Source: Mesorhizobium mediterraneum
GTDB lineage: Bacteria > Pseudomonadota > Alphaproteobacteria > Rhizobiales > Rhizobiaceae
DNA length: 64,000 bases
Assembly (NCBI RefSeq): GCF_002284565.1
Contig: NZ_NPKI01000050.1
Span: 1-64,000, forward strand
Direction of reading: 5' to 3'
Shown here in pieces: positions 63,929 through 64,000 of this stretch. Under the pieces are notes generated by a model. It did not search any database. It was not told the DNA's origin and saw nothing but the letters and a program-made list of their open reading frames with translations. Each line of letters opens with the position of its first letter. Position 1 is the stretch's first letter. The translations under genes and the position numbers were made by a program.

Positions 63929-64000
63929 GTCGGGTTCACGACAATCGGCCGCATTTGGCTCGTGGAGAATTTCAAAGCATTTCCCGCCGCTTACCGGAGC

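Overview
The window reads as part of the symbiosis island of a Mesorhizobium-type legume symbiont (alphaproteobacterium). The reasons are the nifHDKENX block with a sigma-54/NifA promoter, acdS, fdxB, an alpha-carbonic anhydrase of the type known from M. loti, a nod-box-like site, GC-rich rhizobial codon use, and many decayed insertion sequences around intact metabolic cassettes.

Layout. 1-820: IS3 and IS630 transposase remnants. 1134-2922: queC-queD-queE (7-deazaguanine synthesis), then a nod-box-like sequence, a periplasmic alpha-carbonic anhydrase, a decayed second copy of the queE 3' end, and a frameshifted small secreted-protein gene. 5684-13935: nifH-nifD-nifK-nifE-nifN-nifX and a NifX-associated gene, driven by an UAS and -24/-12 pair upstream of nifH. 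14043-20991: an atypical response regulator, a tandem universal stress protein, an N-hydroxylating monooxygenase, a thioredoxin-TPR protein, a second NifX-associated gene, a DUF683 gene with two in-frame stops, and fdxB; several of these carry their own GG-N10-GC promoters. 21016-22677: an ExoX-like remnant and ACC deaminase. 22780-27600: a graveyard of IS21, serine recombinase, ISL3 and IS66 pieces with an Lrp-type regulator.

27772-34343 (minus strand): an MFS transporter with a C-terminal extension, an MmgE/PrpD protein, and a two-gene operon of an EgtD-like methyltransferase plus a diaminobutyrate-type aminotransferase. 34590-36220: IS630 remnant, a 113-bp repeat, a (GA)32 tract, and decarboxylase and amidase pseudogenes. 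36225-43370: a NylB-like serine hydrolase and a complete oligopeptide-type ABC importer (binding protein, two permeases, fused double ATPase). 43969-47043: a group II PLP decarboxylase and a succinate-semialdehyde dehydrogenase, followed by a dead IS6-family element. 48326-51311: LysR and GntR regulators and a class III aminotransferase.

51968-58514: a broken amino-acid binding protein, a second serine hydrolase, a GNAT gene with a decayed tandem copy, and a minus-strand operon of CoA-transferase A/B, M20 amidohydrolase, thiolase and GNAT. 58714: a truncated duplicate of the LysR gene. 59037-61534: an ATP-grasp ligase and a lysine 2,3-aminomutase-like radical SAM enzyme. 61832-63153: remnant of an OLD nuclease/UvrD helicase pair resembling Gabija defence. 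63160-64000: small uncharacterised minus-strand genes.

How it works together: the nif block, ferredoxin, ACC deaminase and probably the sigma-54-preceded accessory genes serve the bacteroid. The rest looks like cargo for amino-acid-derived compounds (import, hydrolysis, transamination, decarboxylation, CoA activation and thiolysis). No RNA genes or CRISPR arrays were seen.
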